Source: Azolla caroliniana
Taxonomy: Eukaryota; Polypodiophyta
Assembly: GCA_043228905.1 (NCBI GenBank)
Contig: JBHGNT010000008.1
Location: 20,336,001-20,400,000, forward strand
Length of the DNA stretch: 64,000 nucleotides
Reading direction: 5' to 3'
The notes under the pieces are model-generated. The model was given only the letters and a program-made list of their open reading frames with translations, made no database searches and was not told the DNA's origin. The first letter of the stretch is position 1. Every line of letters starts with the position of its first letter. A program made the translations under genes and the position numbers. Shown piece after piece: positions 8,082-18,316 of this stretch.

Positions 8082-11000
8082 TTACACATCCGTAGGTCCC
8101 TTCAGACCCTTACCGTTTTCCTTACGGGTTGCCGTGTCTTCCTTCGTCTTTGCTACGGGTTCCCCGTCGTCTTTTTCTTCCGGATCGATCCGTACCGATC
8201 CCGGACAGGTTCCCGGTATAGTGCCGGTTTGCTGCATAAACGGGTTCTTTGGCATCGGTCCTTTATAGGGCTTTAGTCGAAATCCGTTCACCCACTTGCC
8301 TAGTACTTCACCGGCAAGTGTCCCTATCTGATAGGACCCGTTGTATTCTCGTGTCAGCCAATACGGGCCTGTCCATCTGAACCGGAGTTTACCCGGCATT
8401 TTGCCCATCCTCGTTTGGAATACTAGCACCGGCTTTCCAATTTCGAACATCTTCTCATTACCTTTCCGGTGACGGTCAACGAACGCTTTCCGTCGTCGCT
8501 GCTCCAGTTCCATGTGTAGGATGCTGGCCAACCGTTGCTCCTCCAATTCGCATAGTGCTGCTAGCCGCATTTCCTCCGACTTCTTTTCATTCAGCCGTTC
8601 CCGTAGTTGGATCCGTAAGCTTGGTACCTGAAACTCGACTGGCATGACCGCTTCTAAGCCGAATGCTAACCGGAACGGCGTTGTCCGGATACTTGTTTTG
8701 TATGCCGTTCGGTACGCCCATAGCGCGCTATGGAGCTTTGTATCCCAGTCCGTCCGGTTTTCGTTGACGATTTTGCGGAGAATGTTCTGCAGCGTTTTGT
8801 TGGTGGACTCTGCTAACCCGTTCGCCTGTGGGTAGTACGGTGTTGTTCGTTTATGGACCACGACATAGAACGTTGTTAAGCTTTCCACTACCTGGCCGAG
8901 GAAGTGGCCTCCTTGGTCGCTGATTAATTCAATCGGACATCCATATCGGCACCAAATGTTTTCGTACAGGAATTTTGCTGTGGATGACGCGGTGTTGTCT
9001 CTCAGGGCCTTAGCTTCCACCCATTTAGTGCAATAATCCGTTGCCACGATGACATAACGATTACCCGTTCTCATTGCCGGTGGCTTGAACGGTCCGACAA
9101 AATCCAACCCCCACTTCTGGAATGGCTCTAGTGGGAGTACCGGTTGGTGTGGCATCCGTGCTTGCTCCGTAGGCTGGCCCATTCGTTGGCATAGGTCACA
9201 TTCCTTAGCATACTTGACGGCGTCTTTTAACGTCGTGGGCCACCACAAGCCGCTCTGCCATACTTTCCTTGCCGTCGCTTCCCCGGCATAGTGTCCTCCG
9301 GCAACCCCACAGTGTGCTTCCCGTAAGATTACTTCTTTCTCGTCACTACGGACTGCCCGTCTCCATATTCCATCTGCTCCCTTGTGGTAGAGAGTGTCCC
9401 GTAATAGACAGAAATTGCGGCTCTGCACCGCCAGTCGTTTCCTCTCGTCCCGGTTCATTTCCTCCGGCGGCAGGCCCGTGCTTAGAAACTGGTGCATGTT
9501 TGTCAGCCACCTATCTTCTGATGCCACCGTGCCGTCCGCTGCCGTTTCGGGGGTGATACGGAATAACTCTGCGTCCGGGAATTCATCCGCTACTCCGTCG
9601 CCTGGTTCTCCGGACTCTAATCGGCTTAGATAGTCTGCTACGGCATGCTGGATACCGGGCCGGTGGAAAATCTCGAATTCGAACTCCTGCAACAGCAAGG
9701 TCCAACGGGCCAATTTACCGGTCAGGGACGCCTTGGACACTAAGTACAGGAGCGCCGAGTGGTCCACATGAAAGGAGAACTTCCTTCCCAATAGGTAATG
9801 CCGAAACTTTGTTACACTGTAGATCATGCCCAGGGCCTCCCGTTCCGTCGTTGAATAGTTCTTCTCCGCTTGGGACAGCTTCCGGCTGGCGTAATATACC
9901 GGCCGGTACCATTTGGGCTCCGTAAGTTGCATTAAGGCGCTGCCGATAGCGATGTCGGAAGCGTCAACGAACACATGAAATTCCTTGCTCCAATCCGGAG
10001 GTTGCACGACGGGTGCTTGCGACAAAAGTACCTTCAGGGCATTGTATGCCTTATCCTCCGTCTCCGTCCATTGGAACGGTGTCCGATGTACCACGGTGTG
10101 TAATGGTGTCGCCAAGTCCGCCAAGTGACGGAGCATCCGGCTGTGCCACCGGATTTGTCCTAAGAATCGGCTTAGTGCTTTGGCTGTTTTCGGTGCCGGT
10201 GCCCCTAGTATAGCGTTTACTTTATCCGGGTCGACCGCAATGCCCTCCTTACTTACAATGTGTCCCAGCAATATTCCACTTGAAACTCCAAAGATGCATT
10301 TTGCTGGGTTTAAGCTTAGCCGGTATAACCTACACTTTTCAAGGCATAACCGTAGGTGCTGCAAATGGTCTTTTCCCCGGCTATAGACTACAAAATCATC
10401 CAGGAAAACTTGCATGAAGGCAGGAATGTATTCGCCGAAGATCTCCATGATGATTCGCTGGAACGTTGCTGGTGCCGTTTTTAGGCCGAACATCATGACT
10501 TCGGCCACAAACACCCCCCATTCGGTGACGAACGCTGTCTTCTCCTGGTCGTCCGGGTGCATCCGGATTTGATTGTACCCGCTGAACCCGTCTAGAAAGC
10601 TATAAACTTCATGACCGGCGACGGCATCCAGTACTCCGTCCGTGAACGGAAGAGGGAATGCATCCGTAGTTGTGGCGGCATTTAGTTTCCTGTAATCTAC
10701 ACACACACGGATTTTACTGTTCTTCTTGGGGACGACGACGATGGGGCTTAGCCACGTCGCTTTCTTTACCGGCCGGATGAAGCCCACTCTTAGGAGTTTG
10801 TCGATTTCCTCCTTCACTTTGGCGGCGTAGTTGGGGTTCATTCGGTAACGTCGTTGCGCCACTGGTTTCGCGTCCTTGCCTAAGTGGATCTGATGCTGAT
10901 ATAATTGAGGGTCCAACCCTCGCATGTCTTCGTATGACCAGGCGAATACGTCGCGAAACTCCGTGAGAAGTTTGATCATCGCCGCTTTATCTTCCGGCTT

Positions 11001-12557
11001 CATTTCTTTGGCGATGTGTACCGGCTTTGATTCGTCCTTGCTTCCTAGGTTCACTTCGTCAAGCTGGGATGCCTTTACTCGTTGGGAAACGGCCATTTCC
11101 CGTTCCAACGCTTCCTGTGCTTGCCGTAATTCCCGAATCGCATCTTTGTCTGGTTCGGCTTCGGTTTCATCCCGCTGCGGCAAGTATGGCGCTACGGCTT
11201 CAGCTACATCAATCTCGAAGAGTGGTACGATCTTCGGGTGTTCCTCCAAGTACTGGGCTTCTTCGTCGTCTGCCAATCCTTCAAGCATGTTCACACATTC
11301 CGCATACAGCGGTGTGCATTCCTTCCCGTTGCTCGTCCGTGGTTGTGTTGGTACCCGGACCTTGGCTTTTCCGCGTCGGAAGGTAATCATATTTTTCCGC
11401 CAATTTTGCTTGATGTGTGCTGTTTTCAACCATGGTCTGCCCAGCAATAGTGGGTACGCGCCTTGCGCCTGTAGCTGCAGCACGACAGCCGAGATGTGAA
11501 ATGTGTGGCCTCCTATGGTGACTTCCAATTTCCGTATTAAGCCCGTCGGCCGTACAGAGCTCGTATCCGCCATCCGTAGCCAGAACGGACATGGCTCCCA
11601 TTCATGTATACCCAAGGCATCACACGTGCGGAGGCTTATTACGTTCACCCCGGAACCTCCATCAATTACTGTGCCGGGAAGTTCGTGCCCTTTGACAATA
11701 GCTGTAATCACCGGACTACTTGTGTCCACCACCGTCGGTCCCTCCTCCGGGTTCGAGAAGAGGACTGGTGCCGGTGGGGCTATACCGTCTGTCATGACCG
11801 TTTTTAGTCCTTCTGTGAATCGCGGCACGAGCTGCAAGAGTCTTCCTAATGGTAACGTGATCTGACATTCTTGCAGTGCTTGCCATGTCTCGTTTTCTGG
11901 GTGGCTACCGCCGGCACTCCCTATGGTATTCGCCTTTTGCCGTTCCGCGTCCGCGACGTTCCTTTCGTTGGCTTCCTTCACCCATTCCGTCGCCTGCTTT
12001 CGTATGGCCTCTTGTGTTTCCCACTCTTTGGCTATGCCTTTCGACCGTGTGGTTACTTGCTGTAAATCCGCCACTTCCGGAACCACCATATTAACTGCTG
12101 GTCGTTTCTCGTAGCTCTTTACCGGGCACTGGTTACTGTAGTGGCCTTCCTGCCTGCAGTAGTAGCAGTACTCTTTATGGGTATTGCTGGATTCAGCATT
12201 GCTGGTAGCCGGAGTCGGTCCCGTAGCGAGTGGTGCGTTCTGTGCCGGTTGGCTCCTTGGGGTTTCATGTTCCGGGTCCCTAGGGTGACCACCTTTCTTG
12301 AAATTACGTTTCTTATTATTCTTATGTTTATTTCGGTAGTCCGGTCGTGGTGGATCGTAAAATCGGCCGTAGTCCTCCTGGTGCCTTCGGTAACCAGGGG
12401 AATGGTCTCTGTCGTATTGCTCGTGTCGCCTGTTGGGCTCCCGATAACGGTCCGATCGCTCATACCGGTCGTAGTTATCACGCCGATTCCCGTACCGGCC
12501 ATCATTCTCTTGCTTGTCTCCGTACCGGACATCCTGTGCCGGTCGGTACCGGTTCAT
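8082..12557 (-). CDS. G1 pol polyprotein: zinc knuckle, protease, RT, RNase H, integrase
   Basis: The frame has 1,491 codons from the ATG at 12557, but it shares the reading frame of gag and is open back to the gag stop at 12642. Residues 1-100 are Arg/Tyr/Asp-rich. A CCHC knuckle CYYCRQEGHYSNQC lies at 131-144. The protease block IDGGSGVNVIS is near 298, with DGG where many families have DSG or DTG. RT spans roughly 570-770 with KIRVCVDYRKLN and the catalytic FLDD at 718-721. RNase H follows at about 860-980 (FHVFVDASD, FHVDHSALLY, ADYLSRLE). Integrase has an HHCC finger (ending CDLCQRMG) and the D-D-E residues in LDFVGPF, LISDQGGHF and NGLAESTNK. The C-terminal block GPYWLTREYNG is present. 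No break is seen, so this pol looks competent. Confidence 0.95.
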   Translation of the reverse strand: MNRYRPAQDVRYGDKQENDGRYGNRRDNYDRYERSDRYREPNRRHEQYDRDHSPGYRRHQEDYGRFYDPPRPDYRNKHKNNKKRNFKKGGHPRDPEHETPRSQPAQNAPLATGPTPATSNAESSNTHKEYCYYCRQEGHYSNQCPVKSYEKRPAVNMVVPEVADLQQVTTRSKGIAKEWETQEAIRKQATEWVKEANERNVADAERQKANTIGSAGGSHPENETWQALQECQITLPLGRLLQLVPRFTEGLKTVMTDGIAPPAPVLFSNPEEGPTVVDTSSPVITAIVKGHELPGTVIDGGSGVNVISLRTCDALGIHEWEPCPFWLRMADTSSVRPTGLIRKLEVTIGGHTFHISAVVLQLQAQGAYPLLLGRPWLKTAHIKQNWRKNMITFRRGKAKVRVPTQPRTSNGKECTPLYAECVNMLEGLADDEEAQYLEEHPKIVPLFEIDVAEAVAPYLPQRDETEAEPDKDAIRELRQAQEALEREMAVSQRVKASQLDEVNLGSKDESKPVHIAKEMKPEDKAAMIKLLTEFRDVFAWSYEDMRGLDPQLYQHQIHLGKDAKPVAQRRYRMNPNYAAKVKEEIDKLLRVGFIRPVKKATWLSPIVVVPKKNSKIRVCVDYRKLNAATTTDAFPLPFTDGVLDAVAGHEVYSFLDGFSGYNQIRMHPDDQEKTAFVTEWGVFVAEVMMFGLKTAPATFQRIIMEIFGEYIPAFMQVFLDDFVVYSRGKDHLQHLRLCLEKCRLYRLSLNPAKCIFGVSSGILLGHIVSKEGIAVDPDKVNAILGAPAPKTAKALSRFLGQIRWHSRMLRHLADLATPLHTVVHRTPFQWTETEDKAYNALKVLLSQAPVVQPPDWSKEFHVFVDASDIAIGSALMQLTEPKWYRPVYYASRKLSQAEKNYSTTEREALGMIYSVTKFRHYLLGRKFSFHVDHSALLYLVSKASLTGKLARWTLLLQEFEFEIFHRPGIQHAVADYLSRLESGEPGDGVADEFPDAELFRITPETAADGTVASEDRWLTNMHQFLSTGLPPEEMNRDERKRLAVQSRNFCLLRDTLYHKGADGIWRRAVRSDEKEVILREAHCGVAGGHYAGEATARKVWQSGLWWPTTLKDAVKYAKECDLCQRMGQPTEQARMPHQPVLPLEPFQKWGLDFVGPFKPPAMRTGNRYVIVATDYCTKWVEAKALRDNTASSTAKFLYENIWCRYGCPIELISDQGGHFLGQVVESLTTFYVVVHKRTTPYYPQANGLAESTNKTLQNILRKIVNENRTDWDTKLHSALWAYRTAYKTSIRTTPFRLAFGLEAVMPVEFQVPSLRIQLRERLNEKKSEEMRLAALCELEEQRLASILHMELEQRRRKAFVDRHRKGNEKMFEIGKPVLVFQTRMGKMPGKLRFRWTGPYWLTREYNGSYQIGTLAGEVLGKWVNGFRLKPYKGPMPKNPFMQQTGTIPGTCPGSVRIDPEEKDDGEPVAKTKEDTATRKENGKGLKGPTDV

Positions 12558-12641
12558 TTTTTGCCAACGATCTTCATCTTCGTCTTGGCTGCTTCTTGGC
12601 TCGATCCGTCGGACGGGTGGTGCTTGTCGGTTTAACAGGTT

Positions 12642-13934
12642 TTACTCGCACCGGTCCGTTGTATGACTCTTGGATTGACAAATCACACACTGAGTGCGCA
12701 TGGTGCACTCTACTGCCGAGTGTCCGGCATTCAAGCAGATTGTGCATTGAATTGCCTGCCGGAACCGGAGATCTTCCTCGGTGGGTAACGCCCGTTGCAG
12801 TGTTCCCAGCGTAAGCCATGAGCTTGTCTTTTCCATTTCTCTGACCCGGTCAATGACCTGATCGATGGTGCATCCTCGAAAGTCGATCACCGTACACACC
12901 GTGCGTAATGGTTCCCGGAGTGCGTTTAAAAATATCGTCCGTAATTCCTCTTCCGGGGGTGCACGGGCAAGCTGGCTATGCATTCGTTGGAAACGGATGA
13001 CGAATTGGGGAATGCTTTCCCCTGCCTCCTGTCGGATCGTATAAAACAGGCCCACCATTGTCGTCTGGTCGACCTCCTTGTGGAAAAAATGCAAGAATTT
13101 TGCTTTTAATTCTGCAAATGTTGTGATGGTCGCCGGGTCCTGCGACCGCCGCCATCGTGTCGCTGGTCCCTCCAACGTGACTCCGAATTCCGCTATCTTC
13201 GAGCGTTCTTCTTCCTCCGGTGTCATTCGCTGGGACGTGTGATTTGCTTCCCATGTCTGCTCGAAGTCATCAACATGCGCTTCCGCGTCCGGATCATCGC
13301 GATACTTTGAATATTGGAACGGCATGTCGTCGTCCAGTATTAGGCCGCGGTTTATTGGCGTTTGTTGATATCCTTCCGGTTTTCTCTCCGGTTCTACTTC
13401 CGGTTCTTTTGCCGGTTCCTTCACCGGCTCTTCTTCCGGTACCTTTGCCGGCTCTTTCGTTGGTGTCGGTGGCTTTGCTTCTTCCACTTCCGGTGTTGGT
13501 GGGTTGACGGCTTCCGTTTGGGGTTCCGGATAGCCCTGGTTGAGCGGTTCCGGTTCTGGAGTCGGCACGGTATCCGACCCGTCGTCCTCCGGGTCGCCGG
13601 GGGTATCGTTGCTGCTCCGGTAGTTCGTGTGCACGCTGTATCCCCCTTCGGAATCCGATTCGTAGGCTGAAAAGGCTTCTGCCTCGTTTTCTCCGCTTGC
13701 CAGCACCTCTAGCAGGCGTTCGGTTTCCCGGAGACTACTTAGACTGCTTCCGTCGTCCTGGTCGCGAGTTTGCCGTAACCGAAGAGATTCCTCCGCGACT
13801 CTCCGGATCTCGTTGGAGAACGAACGATCCGAGCGAATTGCTTGCGCTGCTTGCTGGAAGGTCTCACGCCGTCTTTGCCGTTCGGCGAGGCGTCGAGCTC
13901 GGTCTGTAACCAAGTCGTGCGTTGGTCTAGTCAT
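12642..13934 (-). CDS. G1 Gag (capsid and nucleocapsid)
   Basis: The 430-codon frame starts at the ATG at 13934, about 52 nt inside the 5' LTR; an upstream overlapping ATG codes only three codons. The N-terminal 125 residues are Arg- and Glu-rich. Residues 125-190 are a Pro/Glu repeat tract (KEPAK, VPEEEP). The retrotransposon Gag capsid fold covers roughly 210-345 (FEQTWEANHTSQRM, LKAKFLHFFHKE, IPQFVIRFQRM). Two CCHC knuckles finish the protein: CTICLNAGHSAVEC (397-410) and CVICQSKSHTTDRC (416-429). It stops with TAA immediately after the second knuckle, and pol continues in the same frame. Gag forms the virus-like particle in which reverse transcription occurs. Confidence 0.93.
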   Translation of the reverse strand: MTRPTHDLVTDRARRLAERQRRRETFQQAAQAIRSDRSFSNEIRRVAEESLRLRQTRDQDDGSSLSSLRETERLLEVLASGENEAEAFSAYESDSEGGYSVHTNYRSSNDTPGDPEDDGSDTVPTPEPEPLNQGYPEPQTEAVNPPTPEVEEAKPPTPTKEPAKVPEEEPVKEPAKEPEVEPERKPEGYQQTPINRGLILDDDMPFQYSKYRDDPDAEAHVDDFEQTWEANHTSQRMTPEEEERSKIAEFGVTLEGPATRWRRSQDPATITTFAELKAKFLHFFHKEVDQTTMVGLFYTIRQEAGESIPQFVIRFQRMHSQLARAPPEEELRTIFLNALREPLRTVCTVIDFRGCTIDQVIDRVREMEKTSSWLTLGTLQRALPTEEDLRFRQAIQCTICLNAGHSAVECTMRTQCVICQSKSHTTDRCE

Positions 13935-13949
13935 CCATTACCGTCGTTC

Positions 13950-13985
13950 GCTGCGAGAAAGCAGGAATCGTGGTCGCCAAAACTG
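13950..13985 (-). other. G1 primer-binding region
   Basis: Just inside the 5' LTR the minus strand reads CAGTTT then TGGCGACCACGATTCC. The latter begins TGG as expected for pairing with a tRNA CCA end. The older relative at 19561-20022 has the nearly identical TGGCGAACACGATTCC in the same place, supporting function. I could not assign the tRNA with confidence, and it is not the initiator Met type used by the copia elements here. Confidence 0.55.
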
Positions 13986-14406
13986 TGTTATTCGCTTAGC
14001 CGGACAAGGCCTAACACAAGGTGTCACGGAGACACTTCACCAAAGGGGTGATTACGGCATAGGATTAAGATTCAACGATTACACCGACTTACGTAGGTTA
14101 CACGATTAGATTGCTTTGGTTAATTACACGCGTAAGATATAACAGTGATTACAGAATGGAAATCAAGACAGAAGTATAAACATCATAAGCTCTATTAATT
14201 ATCCGCTGCGATTACAATGGGGTCCGGGCCTTTAAATAGGTTTCCGGCCCGTAGTACAAAACGGTGCCTATCGCACCTATTCGGGATCCGTCCGGATCTG
14301 GAACGGCATACCGTTTCCAGTCCGTCCGTCCACACTATGCTCATTTACAACCATATTTAATTAATTCCTTCACTCCGTATTTTGGACTCCTTGCCGGCCG
14401 GTAACA
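13986..14406 (-). repeat. G1 5' LTR (421 bp)
   Basis: Same ends as the 4522-4942 copy and 419 of 421 positions identical. It is followed by the GGGCA target duplication and the rest of the C3 LTR. Confidence 0.95.
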
Positions 14407-14758
14407 GGGCAAAGTCAATATAGAGTTATTGGTGTAACTTCTGTATAGCGCGTAAGAGACAGAGAGAGAGAGAGCGATATATAGAGATTGTGTCTCTGTT
14501 GTAATCGCCGCTAGGCAAAGATTGTGAGCAAGAGGTCGTTGCCTCTGTGCTCCCTGTTGTATTACTTGACATAGTGATAGTTTGGAGTCTGTGGACTCCC
14601 GTGGTTTTTCCCTCTCAGGATTTTCCACGTTAATATCTTGTGCATTCTCTTTCTGTTTTGTGTACTTACCTCCATTCCCATTTCTTCTGTGTTTGATTGT
14701 TATCAAATGATCTACGCTTCGGTTGTGGCCCGGAGATAATTCCGCAAATTTCTCGTCA
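14407..14758 (+). repeat. Right part of the C3 copia 5' LTR
   Basis: Continues the LTR interrupted at 4521. It carries the GA-rich tract (14459-14474), the GAGGTCGTTGCCTC block shared with the other family LTRs, and the TTTTTCC...TTCCACGTTAA block. It ends CTCGTCA, followed by ATT and the primer site TGGTATTAGAGC at 14762-14773, one base off the usual TGGTATCAGAGC. Confidence 0.85.
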
Positions 14759-17700
14759 ATTTGGTATTAGAGCGAAACGACACAGAGAAATGGACGATTC
14801 GTTAGGAGGCATGTTCAAGCTCACCGGCTCCAACTACTTAGTATGGAAGTCAAAGATGAGGGACATGCTCGTGGTTAAAGATCTTTGGTTGCCGGTTCAG
14901 TTCGGGGAGAAGAGACCTGACAAGATCGATGCCTCCATATGGGAGGTGATGCACATGAAGACAACGAGGTACATACGGTGCTTCATCGACATGAGCCTAT
15001 ACAACAACTTCAATGAAGAGAGCAATGCTCATGAGCTCTAGAAGAAGATCGGCATTATGTTTCAGAACAAAAATGTTATTGATCAGGTTTCGGTATTTTG
15101 GAAGCTAGTAAGACTCCGGTACCAAGATGGCTCCAGCATGGCGGAGCACATGAATGCCTTCCAGGGGCTGATCCACCAGGCACCATCATTGGAAGTACCT
15201 CTCGCCAATGAGGTACTAGCACTGCTCCTGCTCGGTTCCCTCCTAGATAGCTGGGAGACGTTGGTTGTCACCTTGGGGAACGCCGGGCCGGAAAGGAAAC
15301 GGTTATCCCTAGCAAGAGTGAAGTTGAGCTTGCTAGATGAGGAGGCGCATCGGAAAGACAAGGATACGAGCTCCGACTCCAAAGTGCTCCTTACCGAATC
15401 GGAACGCGGAAGACAAAGTAACCGTAGTTCCCAGAAAACGGTCAAAGTCAATGGGGAGGCCAACTTGCTTTTATTGTGGCAAGCCGGGACACATCCAGAA
15501 GAACTGCCGGCACTTCCGAAAAGACAAGGAAACCGATGGTACGAATTCGAAGCGGACACCGGACCGGAACGGTAAAGACCAGAGGGGGCCGGACCGGAAG
15601 GGAACGACGGCAATCACGGCAAGTGAAGAGGAATTGATGCTCATCACCGAGGAGAGTGAGTTGAACCTTGTGGGCAATGAGACAACGTGGGTTGTCGATT
15701 CCGGAGCATTGTTCCACCTTACCCCGGACCGGAAATGCTTCTCATCCTACACAGTCGGTGATCACGGTTGTGTCCGGATGGGGAATGAAGGTACATGCCG
15801 AATTGTCAGCATAGGAGACGTGTAGTTGACAACACCAACTGGATGCAAGCTGTTGCTGAAGGATGTCTGACACGTTCCGGAGGTTCCACTGAACCTGATA
15901 TCAGCCGGTCGGCTAGATGATGAAGGCTACACGGGTAGCATCCGGAATAGAGTCATGAAATTCAGCAAAGGGAGCTTCATAGTGGCTTGGGCCCGGAAGG
16001 TCAACACGTTGTACTTGATGAATGCCCGTTTATGCCCGGAAGAAGTGAATGTTGCATCCGACATTACCGGTGAGCTGTGGCACAAGAGACTGTGTCACAT
16101 GAGTGTGAAGGGGATGAAGAGGCTTGCCGATGAAAACCTCATTCCGGTGAAGAACGTGTATCTTGAAAGGTGCACCGACTGTCTAGCCGGTAAGCAAAAC
16201 CGGACCTCCTTCCGATCAAGGCCACCAATGAGACATAATGCACCATTGGAGTTGGTGCATACCGATGTGTGTCAAGTGGACACAAAGTCCCATGCCGGAG
16301 CGCAGTACTTTGTGACGTTCATAGATGACCACAGCAGGAGGCTGTGGGCCCCACCGTTGAAGACGAAGGCTCAAGTGTTATCCGTCTTCAAGGAGCTCCA
16401 CGCAAGAGTGGAAAGAGAATCCAAACGGAAGCTGAAGGTAGTTCGAGTACATAACGAAGGAGAATACCGGGGGCAGTTCGAGGAGTACTGCCGCTCGAAG
16501 GGAATCTGGCTCGAATTTACCATGCCGAAGACGCCGGAACTAAACGGGCTGGCCGAGAGGATGAACTAGACCATAATGGAGAGGGTCTGGAGTATGCTAG
16601 CACATGCTAAGCTACCCAAGACGTTTTGGGCTGAGGCGCTGTCGACAACGACATATGGGATAAACAGATCACCCTCAGCGCCCTTAGATGGAGACACGCC
16701 GCAAAAGGTGTGGATTGGTAAGGAAGTGTCATACTGGCATCTGAAGGTGTTCGGGTGTCTCGCGTGCGTGCATGTTGCTAAGGACCGGAGAGGAAAGTTG
16801 GATCCAAAGAGCCGGCCATGCATATTCCTCGGATACGGCGATGATGAGTTCGGCTACTGAGTGTGGGATCCAGTTGACAAGAAGGTTTTCCGGAGCAGAC
16901 TCTTGCCGACTGGGAGTCGGAGAAGAAGATAATGAACTCCGATGAGATTCGAACCCACCCGGCTAAGAGCCGGTTGACACTCGAGGAATCAATCGGTTAC
17001 GGTGAGGATACCGAACCAGCAGAAGAAGAAGTAGAGGAAGCTGAAACCAGAACCGGCGAAGACCCCGAATCGGATTTGGATGAATAACAAATAGAGGAGC
17101 CGGTTGCTGAAATCCAAAGACGGAGATATCCTCTCAGAGAGAGAAGGCCCCCCCGGAGATTTCCAGATGCAGAGCATGTGCTACTAACCGATGAGGGGGA
17201 GCCGGAAAGCTTCGAAGAAGTGAAGCATGACACCCATAGCCGCAAGTGGTTGAGTGCCATGCAACACGAGATGGATGCCCTGCATGAGAACCACACATAT
17301 GAATTGGTGGAGTTGCCGGAAGGAAAGAGGGCACTCCAAAACAAGTGGGTGTACAAGTTGAAACTGGGAGATGCCAGCAACCCTCCAAGGTACAAAGCCA
17401 GGATCGTGGTGAAGGGGTTCTAGCAGAAGAAGGGCGTGGACTTCGACAAGATATTTGCCCCACTAGTAAAGATGACTTCCATCCGGACGGTGCTGAGCAT
17501 AGTGGCAAGCATGGACCTCGAGGTAGAGCAGTTAGACGTGAAGACGACGTTCCTCCACGGCGACCTCGAAGAGGAGATCTACATGCAGCAACCGGAGGGA
17601 TTTGTGAAGAAAGGGAAGGAGCATCTGGTTTTCCGGTTAAAAAAGAGCCTCTACGGGTTGGAGCCTGCAATGGTACCGGATGTTTGACTCCTTCATGACC

Positions 17701-18316
17701 GATCAAGGGTACCACAAGACGCAGGCCGATCACTGCATATTTGTGAAGAAGTTCAAAGGTGGAGACTTCCTGATACTCCTCTTGTACGTGGATGACATGT
17801 TGATCGTCGGACGAGACCAAGTCAAGATGCAGATGCTGAAGAAGGCCCTGAACTGGACCTTCTCAATGAAAGACTTGGGTCCGGCAAGACAGTTGTTGGG
17901 GATGTATATCATCCGAGACCGGCCAACGAAGCAATTGTGGCTGTCACAGGAGAAGTACGTGAAAAATGTGCTTTAGCGGTTCAACATGTTATCTGATGCG
18001 AAACCGGTCGGATCGACACTTCCGCAAACTGCAGGTTATCCGGTAAGCAAAGCCCGAAGACAAAGGCAGAGAAGGCGGATATGATGAAGATACCGTATGC
18101 CTCTGCCGTCGGGAGCCTAATGTACGCAATGGTGTGTACTTCACCGGATATCGGATATGCAGTCGGAGTGGTGAGCCGGTTTATGAGCAATCCCGGCAAG
18201 GAGCACTGGAATGCGGTAAAATGGATACTCCAATACTTGAAAGGCACCTCAAGTATGTGTCTCCGATTCGACTCCAATAAACCCCAACTTGATGGTTTCA
18301 CCGATTCGGATATGTT
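14759..18316 (+). pseudogene. Copia element C3 gag-pol, decayed, lacking its 3' end
   Basis: Gag begins at the ATG at 14790 (DDSLGGMFKLTGSNYLVWKS). In order come a CCHC knuckle CFYCGKPGHIQKNC near 15480, protease WVVDSGALFHLTP near 15690, the GAG-pre-integrase (WHKRLCHMS), integrase, linker, RT with LLLYVDDMLIV near 17790, and the start of RNase H. Stops include a TAG after SNAHEL (15039-15041), a TGA in KDV-HVPEV (about 15869), TAGs near 15825, 16567, 17421 and 17974, and a frameshift near 15430. The sequence ends abruptly within RNase H at about 18316, where it meets gypsy gag in the opposite orientation, so the 3' LTR is lost. Confidence 0.85.

Larger units (their letters stand above)
4522..14406 (-). 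mobile_element. G1, complete Ty3/gypsy element, 9,885 bp, recent insertion
   Basis: Both LTRs are 421 bp, begin TG and end CA, and differ at two sites by direct comparison. Perfect 5-bp target duplications GGGCA lie at 4517-4521 and 14407-14411. On the minus strand the order is 5' LTR, gag, pol (protease, RT, RNase H, integrase) and then a third long ORF, followed by the 3' LTR. All three frames are open for essentially full length. Integrase follows RNase H, which defines Ty3/gypsy. No chromodomain is evident, and the extra 3' ORF recalls Tat/Athila-type elements, although lineage assignment needs an RT tree. No clear purine tract abuts the 3' LTR, which is odd. Confidence 0.95.
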
